A stretch of 64,000 nt of DNA from contig NC_092571.1 in the NCBI RefSeq assembly GCF_037975245.1, positions 9,524,501-9,588,500 of the forward strand, written 5' to 3'. Under the pieces are notes generated by a model that saw only the letters and a list, made by a program, of their open reading frames with translations, was not told where the DNA came from and searched no databases. The translations under genes were made by a program, and so were the position numbers. Source of the DNA: Apostichopus japonicus. Its lineage: Eukaryota; Echinodermata; Holothuroidea; Aspidochirotida; Stichopodidae. Below, piece by piece: positions 48,360-62,000 of the stretch. Numbering within the stretch: the stretch's first letter is position 1; every line of letters begins with the position of its first letter.

Positions 48360-49580
48360 AAGGAATTACAAAGTCATTTGGCCTTCTTGGTTTCTGTTGG
48401 CTGTCAAAATGGATGTCAAACACTGAAAATGGATGTCAAACATGAGAAAGAAAGAGTGATTTCATCTGTCGTATGTATTTTCTGTTCGTAGAACACTCCA
48501 TAATGTAAAGCACTGCTGTTCCCTCACAGTCTGCTTTGAATACTTCAACATTGGATATTAATTAACAAAGTGTCAGGCAACCATGATTAAAGAACTGCTG
48601 GACTGTCACGCCTAATCAGGTTTTGCCAGGCAATGATAGGTTGCTTGAGGATCAATACAATTGCTTCCTGCCATAAATTAATTAAGCAAAATTTTGAATT
48701 TCTGACCCCCTCCAAGTCACCCAGGGAAGAACCTGGGCACGAAAACCAAACTACCGAATGACTGATCCGCTCTCAACCCCAGTCCCCTTGCATGAAGACT
48801 GACTGTGTGATCATCGTCAGGTATGTGTCACTATTCCCCTCGAAAGGGAACAGATACTACACATGATCTCAGCCAAAAGGCCACATCTCTACCTTTGAAA
48901 ACCTGTTCACATCACTTTTCGCGGCCAAGACTAATGCATGGTCAGAGTGAAAGACCTGCTCGAAGAAACATTGAAGTTGGTAGAGGTCAAAGGTCATTTG
49001 AAGTAAAAGTAAGTCAAAGTCTGTTGAAAATCTTGTAAACATGATAAGCCTGAAAGCCGAGCTTGATGAACTTCATACGCAGTATGTTTGTGAACTTAAG
49101 TGTGTACACGATCCATATTGTTGATTGTGTAGGGCAAAGGTCATGTGAGACCAACAGTAGTGAAATTCTGAAAATCTTGTCACATGATAAGTCAATATTT
49201 ATATGACAAATGTTATGAATGTTATACTTGATATGTTGGTTCACCTCAGTGAGTGCAAACCACATCACTTTTGTGAGTGCAAACCACATCACTTCTTGGT
49301 TTCTGTTGGCTGTCAAAATGGAGGTCAAACACAGAAAATGGATGTCAAACATGAGAAAGAAAGAGTGATTACGTCTGTCATATGTATTTTCTGTTCGTAG
49401 AACACTCCATAATGTAAAGCACTGCTGTTCCCTCACAGTCTGCTTTGAATACTTTAACATTGGATGTTAATTAACAAAGTGTAAGGCAACCATGATTAAA
49501 GAGCTGCTGGACTGTCACGCCTGATCAGTGTTTGCCAGGCAATGATAGGTTGCTTGAGGATCAATACAATTGCTTGCTTC
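48360..49580. repeat. Direct duplication, copies at 48390-48660 and 49290-49570
   Basis: Both copies contain CTTGGTTTCTGTTGGCTGTC, then GAGAAAGAAAGAGTGATT. Both continue with AGAACACTCCATAATGTAAA and AACCATGATTAAAGA, then GGATCAATACAATTGCTT. The copies are about 92-95% alike by eye and 905 bp apart, and the interval carries the U2-like element. Confidence 0.85.
48665..48900 (-). mobile_element. U2 snRNA-headed repeat element (SINE-like)
   Basis: On the minus strand, 48882-48847 reads GGCCTTTTGGCTGAGATCAT then GTGTAGTATCTGTTCC. This matches the 5' region of U2 snRNA, including the GTAGTA branch-point-pairing box, with about three differences in 36 bases. After that point the sequence leaves U2 and forms a hairpin (TTCCCT CGAA AGGGAA region, 48833-48850). 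It then continues to about 48665 through a second hairpin word, CCCAGGTTCTTCCCTGGG. That is a U2-like head on an unrelated body, so it is a repeat rather than a U2 gene. U2 identity is from memory of the conserved RNA. Confidence 0.55.
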
Positions 49581-50004
49581 CATTAATTGAGTGAAAGAAA
49601 TACTACTCCCACCAAGTGATATCAGTCAATATCAGATTCTATGGCATAACTTGGTCATACATACAGAGCTATCAGGAAATGTGTCACTTGCTCCCTAAGG
49701 ATGCTGTTCTTTCTTCCAATCCCCCCTCCCCTCCCCCCACACCCTATTAAAGAAATCGATGGAATCCGTTGGTCACCAAGGAATGCTTGTGAGACAGCTT
49801 AACGTTCCATACTTACAAACTGCAAGAGTCGTAAAAGATTTATGGACTCTTGCAGATGATTCATTTTCATGAAAGTAGTAACTCTGTCAAACTGAGGGAC
49901 CATTACATATGTATGGCTGCTTTGTTGGCAATTCAAAAGTCACAGACATTGGGATTTCATCAACCTTACAGCATTGTAGTAATTTAAACTGCATCAGAGG
50001 GTCA

Positions 50005-53000
50005 TCACCTTGTGTCAACCATATGAGCTGTGAAGTAAAAACAGATATGTACATTTAAAACATGAGAACAAAGTAATGAATGGTGTGAGCAAGGACACAT
50101 GACTACTTTCTGACAATGAAATTACTCAAACAGTAGCTGTAAAATATGGAATATGGCAAGTCATCACTCTATATTATGATATTAAAATACTATATACTGT
50201 AAACTATATCTGAATAGTTGCAATCAAACGAAAAACAAAACTAAAACGAAAAACTACTTATTGTAACCAGAGTTGGGTAACGACCTTCTCTGAGGTTACT
50301 TGCCATATTTGGAAAATTAAGACTAGAATCCAAGTAGCCAAATTCAAAGAGAATTCTTTAAACACACATTCTATGAAACACGGTACACCCATAGAAGAAA
50401 TAGTATCATGTACACACACAGTAACAAGATTTCATATTTTGATGATCAAGCAGTGTACTACCTCCACTGTGCCATAAACTGGAAAGTCCAAAAAACAATT
50501 TTAGGCTTTTTTTGGTAAATTTAAAGCAAATATAGAACTCTGTTCCAGTTGCTCAAATAACTTGAATAAACGGCTGATCCCTAACAAAGGGGTCTTATAC
50601 TCATTATGGGCAAGTTGCATACCCTGGTAACATTTGTGAACATTCTCCTTATTGAGATCATGTTTACAAAGTTTCAAGTTTTGCCATCATCTCTATTTTA
50701 AATGACCTTTGATCTCTACCAAAAACAAGAAAACTTTTGTGAGTCATTAGTACAATCAAGGATGATTGTATACACTTTGTCAAATTTACCATTCTTGCTG
50801 GATGCAGTTTGAATGATTGACCTGTACTAAACACACAAGGTAATTAGATGCTAGGGTCTGAATTAACTTTTCTATTTCAAGGGATCTTTTGAGAAATTGA
50901 AAGGCTTTTTTGTGGCTTTTGAAGGCATACTTTTTCCCATGTGCTCTATAGTTGGAGCAAGTGTAATGTTACCAGTAGTTTTACTAGCTTAGTTGTCTAT
51001 AAAATCTCAGTTGGGCCATGCCCAGTCAAGGCCGGGGCAACTCCCTAAAGTTTGGAGTCTAGTACATGTGGCCTGCTGACTCCGAGAAGAGCCGCGACTC
51101 GTTCTTCATGCAACACAATGACCGAAAAAGAATTCAGAAGAAGGCCCTTAGTACTCAGGGATCATAATTGCTTTCACACTAAAATACAAAAGTGAGAGAA
51201 CTTCCTGACTTAATGCATCGTACTTTTCTCCATATTATGTGTTTCACAACTAACCAAATATTAACAATGGTCATTTATCAACAATCGTTTGCCTAGCAAT
51301 TGCTCAATTGCGGAAACAACAGTACAGTGTACCCTGTCATAGGACAAATATAAATGCATTTTCCATAGACTGAAATCCCCTGCTCTACAGACCGACAAAA
51401 TTCTGCGAAATCACATAACTTTCTTACTACTGGAACCTGGATATTCCAAGTTTTGGCTATACAAATTCAATGAAGTTGTGACCAATTAGTCTTTTATAGC
51501 CTATAGGTTAAGAATCAAAGTGCCTTTCACACTTTTTTGTAACCCTTTTAGTAATAAACTTTTAATCATGAGGTAATTTCCGAGGTGGTTAGGCTTTATT
51601 GCGTCCTATTCTCACAATGGTTGGATAGTACTGATTTGTTGATACAGATAATTAAAAAAAGGTTTCATATCAGCTGAGCGATGCACCTTAGATCATGATC
51701 TACTTGTTGAGGGAATGACATGGGTAATATATTGCAATATGTACCATTTCTTCTGAGCGTTTAAAGATGTTTGCTGTCCTTTGATATGTGATTTTCCCAA
51801 AACACTTCAGATACTGACTCTGAGTGTAGGTTGAGTATGATTTTGAATGCGTAAGAGATCGGCTTCATCTCAAGACAGTTGTAATGGAGAGAAACCATGG
51901 AATGTTGGTGCATGATCATTCAGTGACATACATATAAGCTATTCATGGTGTATGAACTATATTAATTTGCCAGACTATGCTAATCAATGGCCATGTTTTG
52001 TTTCTTTTCCGAATCCCCTTGATGTATCCTATAGCCACAACATAGGATATCTCTTGACACAGTCCATGATAGTTGCACATGGCTCTATACAGAAGCCACT
52101 GCACAATATCAGTAGGCGATTTGATTGATGCTCTGCAAGTGGACCATAGCCTCTAATGGTGAAACAGGGATCATTTTACCAGATGTATTTACAGTGCTGC
52201 CAGATGCTCACTATGGGAAAGCCACCTGCAAAGGATGCCATGTTTCAACAACCTGTCCCCCCTCCCCCCCCCCCCAACTCTTGAGATAGCAAGTTTACAT
52301 GAATTTCAGTTTTGGCCCATTGACATGCAGATATAGATTTACTGCTGCCTACAGTAAGTAACAAGCCAAAGTTCAGTACACTGAAATGTTAGGAGACTTC
52401 ACATACACCCTGACATACATGCTATAATGACGGTAAAGGTACCTTTGCTTTAGATTGCCTTAATATGCAGTATGTATGGCATGGAAATAACCTCACTCAC
52501 TTCATAGATGATGTAGCATTAAGAGCCATGTTGAAGATGTCACATCATCGACTTTATACTTCATTACTTATAGTATTATAATAACAAATAATTAAATTGT
52601 GAGGTAAAACTAACGCACAGTAAAGAATACCTGTGGGTCCAGAGATGAATTATTAAAAGCACTTACATTGCTTGGGTATTCTCAGAGGCTCATTGTCTTG
52701 TACTGTGCACTCGTGTAGTTTCCCTCTAAAATAATAACGTACTTTAAGACTTTTGTCTTCACCAATGCATGGATCATAGAATCCTGGCAAACTGGTCTGC
52801 AATGAAAATAATATTGTTAGAGAACTAGAGCACCAATGGTGCAGAAGCTCATACCTTTTCGAGCTTAAAAATGTAGGGCCCACAAAACTTTATGGCCCAC
52901 CAAATTTCAGGCCATTTTTCAGATTCCACCAATTTTCAGCCCATGAGGGATTCCCCCCCCCCCTCCATTAGCAGAATCCTGGCCACGCCACTGGCTATAA

Positions 53001-56000
53001 TTCCTATTTTCCCCCTTTAAATCCTTATTTACCCACTCTCTCAAACAATACCACTGACCTACCCTATTAAACTTTCTCCCCTCTACCTGAGCAGACCTGA
53101 AGCACTCCTTGCCAAAATTTTGGCTGGCTGCCTACATACCTCGGGCTCAAAGACTTCTAAGAATCGGCAAGTGCTGATTGGCTGTAGGGCTCCCACCCTT
53201 ACAGTTCAACAGTTAATAACAACTCCCAGTCCTGCTTTAATTCCACTAACAGCCTCTGCAGAGCTTAACCACAAATGTAAACAAACACTGCAGAGACTGG
53301 GAGACAAATTAAAGGAGCTTTGGCAAAAGGTGAAGGCTCAGATTTTTTTAAACAATGGGGATTAATTGTAATTAATTAACTTTTGACCAAAAATTATTAG
53401 GCATCACCTTATTCATACACAATCCAACAATCATCAGTTCAACTTTGAATATGATCCATCAAAATCTTGAGGAGATTGAGATATTTGAAAATATTACAAA
53501 GAATGACCCCCGATGAACCCCTAAATGACATTTGACCTCAATTTTCCGAACACCCCTCGTAACCCTCATCCTGAGGAACGTTGTGACCAAGTTTCATTAT
53601 AACTAGCCATACACTGTATGAACAGGAGCAATTTGAAAATATAGGGCCACGGCTCGGGCCACAAAAGACCCCTAGTTGATCTTTGATCTCAAATTCATGA
53701 ACACCCTGAAGGTAAAACTTCTATAGTACTATCGTGACAAACCCTCAACATTGTACCATGGAATCTGTAGGAGAAGAAGCATTTTGCGTATTTCCACAAA
53801 ATGGCCCATTACGGCCCACAGGTGACCTTTGACCCCAAATTTCGGACCATCTCTGATGGCCCTATACCCAATGGTCCTTGTGTCCAAGTTTCATGAAATT
53901 CCATCAAACATTGTGCAAGTGGGAGCGGTTTTACCAATTGTTGACGGATAGAGTGATAGAATGATAGAGTGATAGAGTGATAGACGCCGCACTGTAACAA
54001 TAGCTCACACCAGCATGCTGGTATGAGCTTAAAATGGGAATGCATAGACATCTTAATCTTATCAAAGGGATAACTCTCGAAACAATTCATGCCTGTGGTT
54101 TGCGATAAGGATCATTCGTGCCTCCATGAACTTTTTGTTCTTAAATTCTTAGTAAATATGAAAATTATGTATACTTAAATTCAATTGATACTTTCTCACA
54201 TTAGATATAAACATTATTTGTCTATGTACAATCTGTTAAACTTTAAGAACTATGCACAAAAGTTCAGCTTAAATGTTCATTTTGACATTGAAGAGCAAAC
54301 AAACATAGCCCAGTATTAAATTCATATACTCAATGAAGTTACAATAAATGATTGCCATATGTACAGCAACAAACATTCAACCAGATTGCAGAAATATTAA
54401 CACTAAACTGATGTGTTGTTCTTAAAATAATTTAATTATCAGGTATTTATGGATAGCCGTCACAGAAGTACTGAGTCTCAACTCATATTTCCTGCAAATA
54501 CGTAACATCAAATAACGTATCTATGTTTTATGAAGTAATGGAAATGTATTCAGAACTAAAGAAATCACTCCCCTGGTGATTAGTACAACTTAATTGCATT
54601 GACAATAATGACATAAATATTTCTCCAAGAATATTTCTACAAGCAGTTCCTCTACCTTTGATACATCTGTGAGCAGTAGCTTAGAGTCCTTCACTTGACA
54701 TTGTAGTGGTATGGTTACATCAATAACACTAATGTTATCTGGTCCATCTGCAGTGACATCTGAAACTAATTTGCCATACCAGGCCTTCTCAAGAATCAAG
54801 CCTTGCCTGGAAGTTTCAACTTCTCTGTTCCTTTGAACTACATCTTGCATAAGCCTTATCTGAAAAAGAGCATGTAAGTATACCTTATCAGTGAAGGAAG
54901 ATTGCATGGGCTACAGACAGTATATAAATAGAGTATGTAAGTATACCCTATCAGTGAAGGAAGATTGCATGGGCTACAGACAGTATATGAATAGAGTGTG
55001 TAAGTATACCCTATCAGTGAAGGAAGATTGCATGGGCTACAGACAGTATATAAATAGAGTATGTAAGTATACCCGATCAGTGAAGGAAGATTGCATGAGC
55101 TACAGACAGTATATAAATAGGGTATGTAAGTATACCCTATCAGTGAAGGAAGATTACATGAGCTAATGACAGTATATAAATAGAGTATGTAAGTATACCC
55201 TATCAGTGAAGGAAGATTGCATGGGTTATTGCATGGGTTACAAAGAGTATATGAATAGAGTGTGTAAGTATACCCTATCAGTGAAGGAAGATTGCATGGG
55301 CTACAGACAGTATATAAATAGAGTGTGTAAATATACCCTATCAGTGAAGGAAGATTGCATGGGCTACAGATAGTAAATAAATAGAGTATGTTAGTATACC
55401 CTATCAGTGAAGGAAGATTGCATGGGCTACAGACAGTATATAAATAGAGTATGTAAGTATACCCTATCAGTGAAGGAAGATTGCATGAGCTACAGACAGT
55501 ATATAAATAGAGTATGTAAGTAAACCCTATCAGTGAAGGAAGATTGCATGAGCTACAGACAGTATATAAATAGAGTATGTAAGTATACCCTATCAGTGAA
55601 GGAAGATTGCATGAGCTACAGACAGTATATAAATAGAGTATGTAAGTATACCCTATCAGTGAAGGAAGATTGCATGGGCTACAGACAGTATATAAATAGA
55701 GTATGTAAGTATACCCTATCAGTGAAGGAAGATTGCATGGGCTACAGACAGTATATAAATAGAGTATGTAAGTATACCCTATCAGTGAAGGAAGATTGCA
55801 TGGGTTATTGCATGGGTTACAAAGAGTATATGAATAGAGTGTGTAAGTATACCCTATCAGTGAAGGAAGATTGCATGGGCTACAGACAGTATATAAATAG
55901 AGTGTGTAAATATACCCTATCAGTGAAGGAAGATTGCATGGGCTACAGACAGTATATAAATAGAGTATGTAAGTATACCCTATCAGTGAAGGAAGATTGC

Positions 56001-59000
56001 ATGGGTTATTGCATGGGTTACAAAGAGTATATGAATAGAGTGTGTAAGTATACCCTATCAGTGAAGGAAGATTGCATGGGCTACAGACAGTATATAAATA
56101 GAGTGTGTAAATATACCCTATCAGTGAAGGAAGATTGCATGGGCTACAGACAGTATATAAGTAAGAGTATGTAAGTATACCCTATCAGTGAAGGAAGATT
56201 GCACGGGCTATAGACAGTATATAAATAGAGTATGTAAGTATACCCTATCAGTGAAGGAAGATTGCATGGGCTACAGACAGTATATAAATAGAGTGTGTAA
56301 ATATACCCTATCAGTGAAGGAAGATTGCATGAGCTACAGGCAGTATATAAATAGAGTATGTAAATATACCCTATCAGTGAAGGAAGATTGCATGAGCTAC
56401 AGGCAGTATATAAATAGAGTATGTAAGTATACCCTATCAGTGAAGGAAGATTGCATGGGTTATTGCATGGGTTACAAAGAGTATATGAATAGAGTGTGTA
56501 AGTATACCCTATCAGTGAAGGAAGATTGCATGGGCTACAGACAGTATATAAATAGAGTGTGTAAATATACCCTATCAGTGAAGGAAGATTGCATGAGCTA
56601 CAGGCAGTATATAAATAGAGTGTGTAAATATACCCTATCAGTGAAGGAAGATTGCATGGGCTACAGACAGTATATAAGTAAGAGTATGTAAGTATACCCT
56701 ATCAGTGAAGGAAGATTGCACGGGCTATAGCCCGTATATATACAGAGTATGTAAGTATACCCTATCAGTGAAGAAAGATTGCATGGGCTACAGATAGTAA
56801 ATAAATAGAGTATGTTAGTATACCCTATCAGTAAAGGAAGATTGTATGGGCTACAGAGAGTATATAAATAAAATAGCTACTGGATGCATTGCATGGTTTT
56901 CCCTGATCTGTACTTGACTGCAACACCACAGAGCTACTAAATTTATGCATCAGATGGTTTTCCCTGATCTGTAATTGACTGCAACACCACTGAGCTACTA
57001 AATTTATGCATCAGATGATTTTCCCTGATCTGTTATTGACTGTAACGCCTATGAGCTACTAAATTTATGCATCAGATGGTTTTCCCTGATCTGTTATTGA
57101 CTGTAAAATCACAGAGCTACTAAATTTATGCATCAGATGGTTTTCCCTGATCTGTAATTGACTGCAACACCACTGAGCTACTATATTTATGCATTGCACG
57201 GTTTTCCCTGATCTGTACTTGACTGTAACGCCACTGAGCTACTAAATTTATCCATCGAATGGTTTTCCCTGATCTGTACTTGACTGTAACACCACTAAGC
57301 TACTAAATTTATGCATCAGATGGTTTTCCCTGATCTGTACTTGACTGTAACACCACTGAGCTACTAAATTTATGCATCGGACGGTTTTCCCTGATCTGTA
57401 ATTGACTGCAACACCACTGAGCTACAGAATGCATGAATAGCTTCACACAAATGACAAGCTCCACAAACTTCTCAACCTCACTATTGGTATATGCGCATGC
57501 GATGTGTGAAAACTGTCAATGTTATCTCATGATATCACTGTTTATACAAAGCTCAACATGTTCATTTGCTTACTGTCTATGACCTTTGATCTCATAAAAG
57601 AAAAAGAATGATTACCACAAGGGTATTATATTGTAAAGAATGTAACTTTAGGGAATGCACACTGTTACAATTTTGGAATTCCATAAACAATGTTATCATG
57701 TCCAGTTCTATCTGAACCTGGCAAGTCATGACTTTACTAGTAGATAAGGAATCTGTCAGTCACATGCAGGCTTGAGTTATCAATGTTACATTAGCACAGA
57801 CCATTACAAAAGTGTTCAGTCAAGTGTGTCAGTCCCTGCTGAACTTGGTACCTTGTATTACTAAGGTACATTATTATCTTTTGTTTACATGCAATGCTCA
57901 TTTTAAAAAGTCAGCAACCATGTAAAGTGGTTACTGCAAGATGCCTGAGGTCATAAACCTGTGTGATATGTCTAAACATGGCGTTAGATGCTCTACAGAG
58001 ATGTGTGCTTAATGCACAGATTGTTGGGTTAGAGAGTTTTACAAGCCAAGGTGTCATACACACACATGCAAGCTATCACCATCCAATAGGTTAATTTTGC
58101 TATCCTAAGGAATAAAGAATGAACCTTCTATTCCCTGTACTTAGTACTGCTGCATACCAAGTATGACATCTATCCAAGTTGCCATATTCAGAAACACAAT
58201 TTCATGCTGGCTTCCTACAAAATTTGACATCCAATGCGGACACAACCACATATGTATGAGGAATCATAACTGGAACAGTAGCAGTTATCATTAAACCAGA
58301 GCAAAGAAAAATAAACCATCTCCAATGCGAACGCAACCACATATGTATGAGGAATCATGACTGGAACAGTAGCAGTTATCATTAAACCAGAGCAAAGAAA
58401 AATAAACCATCTCCAATGCGAACGCAACCACATATGTATGAGGAATCATGACTGGAACAGTAGCAGTTATCATTAAACCAGAGCAAAGAAAAATAAACCA
58501 TCTTACCTCTGTTTCTGCTTCTTGTTTTCTTCTTTCTCTCTCAGCCCTATTACTTGCTCGTTGCTTTTCTAATTCACTAAAAAAATATATATATATATAT
58601 TTATATATTGATCCATGCAACCAATCATAAATATTTATCTGGGATCAGCTGATGACCCAAGCTTCAAAAAAGTCTGGAGCAACGAGAAGCATGAATTCAA
58701 AAATACATTAGGACCACATAATACATCCGAAGTTCTCAAGTACTTTTGCTTTTTGCAAATTGAAACTGATATCTTTGAGAGGCTCGAAGTGGCCTGCATG
58801 CCGCCTATTTTATAATCCCTTTATAAGCTGTGCTGTAAAAATGCAAGCTTTGTTTCACTATAATCAACCTTTATATTTATATCACATAATTTATTGTCTA
58901 TTTGTGATTCGTCTCAGTGATAAGGATTTCAAGGGATAGTTCCAAACTTGATGGCTCCTTCTATTGCTAAGATTGTGCACAAATTTGTGATGCCATAAAT

Positions 59001-62000
59001 GGGCAACAAATCAAAGCTGTCATTGTATGTCACAGATGCAATAAGGACACCTCCATAACAGTAATCATTCATTGATGTGACGAATTTACTTGATCACACC
59101 CTTACATACAGTATATGCAGTAGCAGGTTTGCCCATATATGGCATACTACGAATTATTGCACGGTGCATTCAAATGATGCATTTCCTAATAATAAGATAA
59201 ACTGCAATATTTTCTATCTAAACCAAGGAACAAGGCATGCAGATTGGATCAGTAGGATTTCCTTCACAAACCCTGTATTACATAAATGTTAAATCTCAGC
59301 CCTTTGATCTATTAAAGTAATTACCTTTCCTTCTGCTTCTTCAAAAATGGTGTCACAATGACAGCTTTGACAAAGAAATATATTGCTATAGGTGTTAGGG
59401 TTCCATATAAGATTGCCTGAGGACAAATTTCTTGAGAGAGGTGGACTGGAAATAGGAAAACCTGGTTGGCTCGAACCAGTCTGTGGATATATGAAGAGAA
59501 TAAAACACACTACAATGAACACACAAGATGGCAGACCATGGAGTTGCAGATCTCATCTCCTTCATGACTATACCCTGGCATCCTAACTTTGCTAAACAGT
59601 ATGCCATTTGTTCACACAGTAAGTTTGCACTTTAATAGATTTACGGTGTAGGAGTTTGCAACACTTTTTAGCAAAGTTTAGGCCAATTTGACCTACATTG
59701 ACCTTGAACTGTAACAACCACGTATGTACTATTTTAAAATTTGTCTGATAATTCTCTACACATATTGTGGTTTAATGACATTTCCTACATGTTGACAAGC
59801 AGAAAAAAGGCTGAAACCCAATGTTTATTAACCTCTGATCATCAATCATGCAGGCACAACTTTAAATGATCAGGCACCTACACACTAAGTTTGAACATGA
59901 TCAAACATACGGTTTAGGAGTTTGCGACACACCTCTTCTAAAATTTTAGACCATCTTGACCTACAGTACATTCCACTTTGACCTTAACCCTTAATAACCA
60001 CTATTTTAAAATGCATGTCCCATTATTCTCTACATTTCTTATGGTTTAATGATTTTCCAACATACTGACTAGCAGGTAATGGCTAGAAAAGTTAACCGGG
60101 TATTTGACCTTTGACATCACAATCACGCAGGTATGAGTTTTGGCACCTACCCACCAGCTTTGAACGTTATCATACTTGGAATTTAGACCAAATTAACGTT
60201 TGACTCCGACCCTTAACATTTAAATCTGTCCTATTTTAAAAATTGTCCCATCATTCTTGATATATCATGTGGTATATTGACCTTTTTTTATAAGTGGACA
60301 AGCAGAAAATGTCTAAAAACCAATTTTTAGGTTTCTTGACATTTGACATCATATATCATGCAAGCATGATGTTATATGGTCATGCACCTACTCATCAAGT
60401 TTGAACTTGATCAGACTAACGATCTAGGAGGAGTTTGTGACACACTTATTGCTCACACACACTTCCTGACATTTCTGATGTGGGGTGAAGTACAATATCT
60501 CATCTCCCTATACATTACATGTACAGTATGATGTAGGGAGATGAGATAAGAATACAAGAAAAACCAAATGAATTGTGTCCCAAACACTAGTGCTTCAAAA
60601 GAAATATTTACTGATGATGGAATACAGTCTCCTTTTCCAAATGTTCATATAATATCATAAGATTGGACTACAAAAGCATTCACCATAGATGTATCTAAGC
60701 CTACAAAACATCTAATTCAAGAGGAATTACTGTCAGGGAGTGGGTGAGGAGGGTTGACAAGGGAGGAGACTCCAGATGGATTCCATTTACATGAGTGACC
60801 TGAAAAGAACACCTCCATTGATGATCTAATTAGCTGCTCCTTGACATTCAGGCATTCCCTTATTGATGTGCACTGTTATCATACAGTGTGATGTACCTTG
60901 AGGCTTAATCAAATAAGTGGAGCTTAAGACTACATGTCTGTTCAAGCGATGGCACAAAGTCTGCTTGCGAGATATAGCCATGAATTGCAACCAATCTTAT
61001 GTTTTCACTGCAACATTCTCAAAATGACCTCTGACATATATCCTGTACTGTGTCATAAATTCCCAAATTGATGGGCAATATTATAATACACGGTGATAGA
61101 AAAGCAACCTTCCTGAGGCTCTACCTTAATTTTGAAGTTGAGATGGTGTGTTCAGAAATGACACATGTGCTGCAACCAAGTTTCATTTACACTGGAACAT
61201 GGTCAAGATGACCTCCAACCTACAGTATTTTTCGCTGCTGTTGATTGTGCCACTTCACAAACTGACTTGTTCAGATCTAGCTTGCTAAAAATGTGAGCCA
61301 ACCTTTATGAAAGCTGCAGGTTGGAATCATTCTTCGTTTTGGTTGCTAATAACTTCATATGACCTCTGACAACAAAGGGTTAGGGGGGTTAGGTACAATT
61401 TATTTTACCCCATTAGTAACTGTACTTACATTGGTTGAATTAAATTAAAGCTCACCCTACCAAGATGATCTGTTTGAAACATTGCACATTTTTTCCAAAA
61501 TGATCTAAAAAATTATGCACTTACCTCATACTCTTGAACAACTTATGCACCCAATCCCTTGCTATACTCCATTGGTTATGCAAATTGAACTAAAAACTAT
61601 AAGGCTTTGGTTCTCATTATGAAGACACCTGATATAGGCTGTAAGATTAATCTCAAATTCCCTGTTTGATATATCATGTTTATTAGGTTTTCAAGGCTTT
61701 GACCTCTGATGACCTCAACTGGCTTTTGACCTCTATAAAAACAAAACAGCTCATCTTCTAAATATGGGGCCACCACATCCTAATTTGAGGTACACCCAAG
61801 ATTCCATTCTGGAGATATGTTGAAGAGATTTGAATCTTTGACCTCTGATGACCCCTTTAATCAAGTATAGTTTTATTGAACTCTAAGTGGAGAAACCACA
61901 GACAAATTTTGTAATAACATTTTCCCTTCTCAAGTTGTTGGTTTTAACAATTGACCACAAATGAACTTTGATCTTCACTATAACCAATCCATGTTCTCGA

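Larger units (their letters stand above)
46700..50004. other. Region between convergent oxidoreductase and DNAJC11 genes
   Basis: No coding exon was recognised. Part of it must be the 3' UTR of the minus-strand DNAJC11 gene next to 50005. It contains AGGTCA-rich repeat pieces (47800-48060 and 48930-49250), a U2-like repeat (48665-48900) and a direct duplication (48360 and 49290). The rest shows nothing recognisable. Confidence 0.5.

Noticed and set aside
48847-48882. Functional U2 snRNA gene
   Set aside because: Only the first third or so of U2 is matched. The Sm site and 3' stem-loops are replaced by unrelated sequence.
53120-53365. 81-codon plus-strand frame in a DNAJC11 intron
   Set aside because: It lies in a repeat-like block, has no recognisable domain and no supporting splice structure.
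55533-56691. Open frames of 213 and 167 codons with a KEDCMGYRQYINRVCKYTLSV repeat
   Set aside because: They are produced by the 63-bp (21-codon) minisatellite inside a DNAJC11 intron on the opposite strand.
54880-57430. Regularly spaced repeats resembling a CRISPR array
   Set aside because: The units are contiguous tandem repeats without unique spacers, in an animal intron with no cas genes.
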